This document shows positions 6,446 through 8,273 of a stretch of DNA of 8,273 nucleotides, one piece after another. The stretch lies in NCBI GenBank assembly GCA_949294425.1, contig CASFHJ010000042.1, positions 1 to 8,273 of the forward strand, given 5' to 3'. The number at the start of each line of letters is the position of its first letter. The stretch's first letter is position 1. Under the pieces are notes generated by a model. The model saw nothing but the letters and a program-made list of their open reading frames with translations. It did not search any database and had not been told where the DNA came from. A program made the translations under genes and the position numbers. Source of the stretch: an uncultured Campylobacter sp. (GTDB taxonomy: Bacteria; Campylobacterota; Campylobacteria; Campylobacterales; Campylobacteraceae).

Positions 6446-7284
6446 ATCTCACCCCTTAAATAATTATCTATGAGTCTAGTCTTTCCTATAAAAACAGCCA
6501 AGGCTACTAAAACCTCATCTTTTATCTCATCTAAATCTTGCATACTTTTTGGATCCACAATGCTAAGATAATCAAGCCTAGCCTCTCTTTCCTTTTCAAG
6601 CTCTTTCATCATGACAGCTTTTATCTTTTTTACTTCCTTTTCACCCTCATCTATCATCTTTTTAGCTAGGCTTAAAGCCCTACTAAGACAAAGGGCTGAA
6701 TTTCTTTGCCTAGTATCTAAGTAAACATTTCTCGAGCTTTTTGCTAAATTATCCTCTTCTCTTACTATGGGACAAATTTTTATCTCTATATCTAAATTTA
6801 AGTCTTTAACCATTCTCTTAACCACAGCACATTGCTGAGCGTCTTTTTGACCAAAATAAGCCCTATTTGCACCAGTTATATTAAAAAGCTTCATAAGCAC
6901 AGTGCAAACCCCTCTAAAATGCCCCGGTCTACTCGCTCCGCAAAGATTATCAGTCAAGGAATTCATATCAACATAAGAACAAAATCCCTGCGGATACATA
7001 TCACTAACACTAGGACAAAAAAGTATATCCACGCCCTCCTCTTCACAAAGCTTAGAATCCCTTTTTAAATCCCTTGGATATTTATCTAAATCCTCATTTA
7101 CCCCAAATTGCATAGGATTTACGAAAATACTTACTATAATCTTGTCATTTTCTTTCTTAGCAGCCCTAATTAAACTTAAATGCCCCTCGTGCAAATAGCC
7201 CATAGTTGCAACAAGGGCTAGGCTTTTTTCCTTGTAGCTTAAAAGCTCTTTTTTAAGCTCTTTTATATCAGTGATAATCCTCAT
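6442..7284 (-). CDS. panC: Pantothenate synthetase PanC (pantoate--beta-alanine ligase)
   Basis: Joins pantoate and beta-alanine using ATP through a pantoyl-adenylate intermediate; cytoplasmic dimer. The 280-residue protein has the nucleotidyltransferase motif TMGYLHEGH (27-35; HxGH-like H32 and H35), the pantoate-site segments FVNPMQFG (54-61) and SRPGHFRGV (118-126), GQKDAQQ (145-151) and the KMSKS-like loop [12 protein letters not shown] (175-186). The C-terminal domain ends with [11 protein letters not shown]. Residue 26 is Ala where many homologues have Pro (PTMG), a mild change. The ATG lies 9 bases after the panB stop with AGGA upstream. The end overlaps panD by 4 bases (ATGA). Confidence 0.96.
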   Translation of the reverse strand: MRIITDIKELKKELLSYKEKSLALVATMGYLHEGHLSLIRAAKKENDKIIVSIFVNPMQFGVNEDLDKYPRDLKRDSKLCEEEGVDILFCPSVSDMYPQGFCSYVDMNSLTDNLCGASRPGHFRGVCTVLMKLFNITGANRAYFGQKDAQQCAVVKRMVKDLNLDIEIKICPIVREEDNLAKSSRNVYLDTRQRNSALCLSRALSLAKKMIDEGEKEVKKIKAVMMKELEKEREARLDYLSIVDPKSMQDLDEIKDEVLVALAVFIGKTRLIDNYLRGEI

Positions 7285-7293
7285 AAAAATTTC

Positions 7294-8118
7294 CTAATAA
7301 AGTCTATCAAGCCACTCATCATCTAAGTCAAATGAAAATTCAGCGCTTGGAAAACTGCCGTCTTTAACCTCTTTTATGTATTTTTTTACCGCTTCCTTTG
7401 GGTTAAAATTTGCATATCTTTTTACAAATTTAGGCTTAAAATCTTGATTTATACCTAGTAAATCATGATAAACTAAAACCTGTCCATCACAATATTTTCC
7501 AGCTCCTATACCTATAGTTGGTATATTTAAGCTTTGAGTTATTTTAAGTGCTAGTTTTGTTGGAAGACATTCTAAAACAAGCATAGAAGCTCCAGCACTT
7601 TCAACAGCCCTAGCATCGTTTAGTAGTTTTTGTGCTGCGTCTTGGTTTCTACCTTGCACCTTGTAAGCACCTAGAGTGTTTATTGCTTGTGGTGTTAAAC
7701 CTAGGTGTGCAACTACTGGGATATTTGCCTTACTTATCTTTTCTATACTCTTACAAATTTCTTCTCCGCCTTCAAGTTTTACAGCATTTGCTCTGCCCTC
7801 TTGTATAAATCTAGCAGCATTTTTTAAAGCTTCATTTTCACAGCCATGATAAGACATAAAAGGCATATCGCTTAAAACAAGGGCACTTTTACTAGCTCTT
7901 GAAACAGCCTTAGTAAAAACTAACATTTCATCAACGCTAACACTTAAGGTATCCTCATGCCCCAAAACAACCATAGCTAAAGAATCTCCAACCAAAATCA
8001 CATCTATACCAGCCTCATCTAAAGCCTTTGCGGCGTGGTAATCATAGGCTGTTAGCATGGTTATCTTATCATTTTTTGCCTTTTGCTCTAAAAGGCTTGA
8101 AATACTCTTTCTAATCAA
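7294..8118 (-). CDS. panB: Ketopantoate hydroxymethyltransferase PanB, non-ATG start
   Basis: Transfers a hydroxymethyl group from 5,10-methylene-tetrahydrofolate to alpha-ketoisovalerate, the first committed step to pantothenate; cytoplasmic TIM-barrel. The 274-residue protein has the magnesium ligands D45 (VGDSLAM) and D84 (LSDMPFMSY), catalytic E183 (VLECLP) and the conserved AHLGLTPQ and [14 protein letters not shown] blocks. The first in-frame codon that can start is TTG at 8116-8118, and an in-frame TAA lies at 8137-8139 with no ATG between. TTG is only 2 bases after AGAGG, which is too close. The next codon, ATT (8113-8115), is 5 bases away and would give the RKSI start I remember for C. 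jejuni PanB. The true start is one of these two. First gene of panBCD. Confidence 0.95.
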   Translation of the reverse strand: MIRKSISSLLEQKAKNDKITMLTAYDYHAAKALDEAGIDVILVGDSLAMVVLGHEDTLSVSVDEMLVFTKAVSRASKSALVLSDMPFMSYHGCENEALKNAARFIQEGRANAVKLEGGEEICKSIEKISKANIPVVAHLGLTPQAINTLGAYKVQGRNQDAAQKLLNDARAVESAGASMLVLECLPTKLALKITQSLNIPTIGIGAGKYCDGQVLVYHDLLGINQDFKPKFVKRYANFNPKEAVKKYIKEVKDGSFPSAEFSFDLDDEWLDRLY

Positions 8119-8142
8119 AACCTCTAAATAAAATTTTTAAAA

Positions 8143-8148
8143 ATTATA
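8143..8148 (-). promoter_or_regulatory. Candidate -10 box of the panBCD operon
   Basis: A perfect TATAAT on the minus strand, about 25 bases before the panB start, with no clear -35 box but strongly AT-rich DNA upstream, the usual Campylobacter arrangement. The predicted leader is short, about 18-20 bases. The remaining 125 bases to the window end (8149-8273) are almost entirely A and T, and I see no gene in them that I can support. Confidence 0.5.
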
Positions 8149-8273
8149 TGCTTTTTTTTAAATAAAAATACTAAAATATTAAGAAAAAATATAAAAAATC
8201 AAAAAACTTATATTTTAAAATAAATTTATAATTATTTTAAATACCTGTTTATTGAAAAAGAAAAAATACGATA

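Noticed and set aside
6832..7068. Plus-strand open frame opposite panC.
   Set aside because: Antisense to well-conserved panC motifs; no supporting start signals.
8200..8273. Possible end or start of another gene at the right edge (open stretch with TTG at about 8253, or a minus-strand tail ending in TAA).
   Set aside because: Too short and too AT-rich to distinguish from chance; no motif or convincing ribosome site is visible.

Overview
This 8.3-kb, AT-rich window looks like chromosome from a Campylobacter species (Campylobacterota). Protein content and gene order both point there. The HtrA, CprR, CbpA, HspR and pantothenate proteins read like Campylobacter orthologues. The block cprS-cprR-htrA / cbpA-hspR / small basic protein / HAD phosphatase follows, as I remember it, the C. 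jejuni Cj1226c-Cj1233 neighbourhood. No database search was possible.

Layout. Minus strand, bases 1-3684 (transcribed leftwards): htrA (periplasmic protease/chaperone), cprR (OmpR-type response regulator), cprS (its sensor kinase, here interrupted by two in-frame stop codons) and the 5' part of mqnC (futalosine-pathway menaquinone synthesis), which runs off the left edge. Plus strand, bases 3849-6058: cbpA (DnaJ-like co-chaperone), hspR (MerR-type heat-shock repressor), a small lysine-rich protein of unknown function and a HAD-family phosphatase. The last three are joined by 4-base overlaps. Minus strand, bases 6065-8118: panB-panC-panD, which converge on the plus-strand operon with only 6 bases between the stop codons.

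How the genes work together. The centre is an envelope and protein-quality stress locus. Two divergent units leave a 164-bp intergenic region: HtrA for the periplasm, with the CprRS envelope-stress regulators behind it, and CbpA/HspR for the cytoplasm. A near-consensus extended sigma-70 promoter precedes cbpA, and a HAIR-like inverted repeat overlaps its -35 box. This predicts an autoregulated heat-shock operon in which HspR represses itself, CbpA and the two downstream genes. The right-hand block makes pantothenate: ketopantoate (PanB), beta-alanine (PanD) and their condensation (PanC). The ketopantoate reductase is not in the window.

Most notable points: cprS is a likely pseudogene, losing the ATP-lid glycine boxes while its response regulator stays intact. 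There is a candidate HspR operator. The panB start is not ATG. Gene order differs from remembered C. jejuni order: no kefB after hspR, mqnC next to cprS, and pan genes next to the HAD gene. I saw no clearly new defence, mobile or CRISPR system, no tRNA or rRNA and no insertion sequence.
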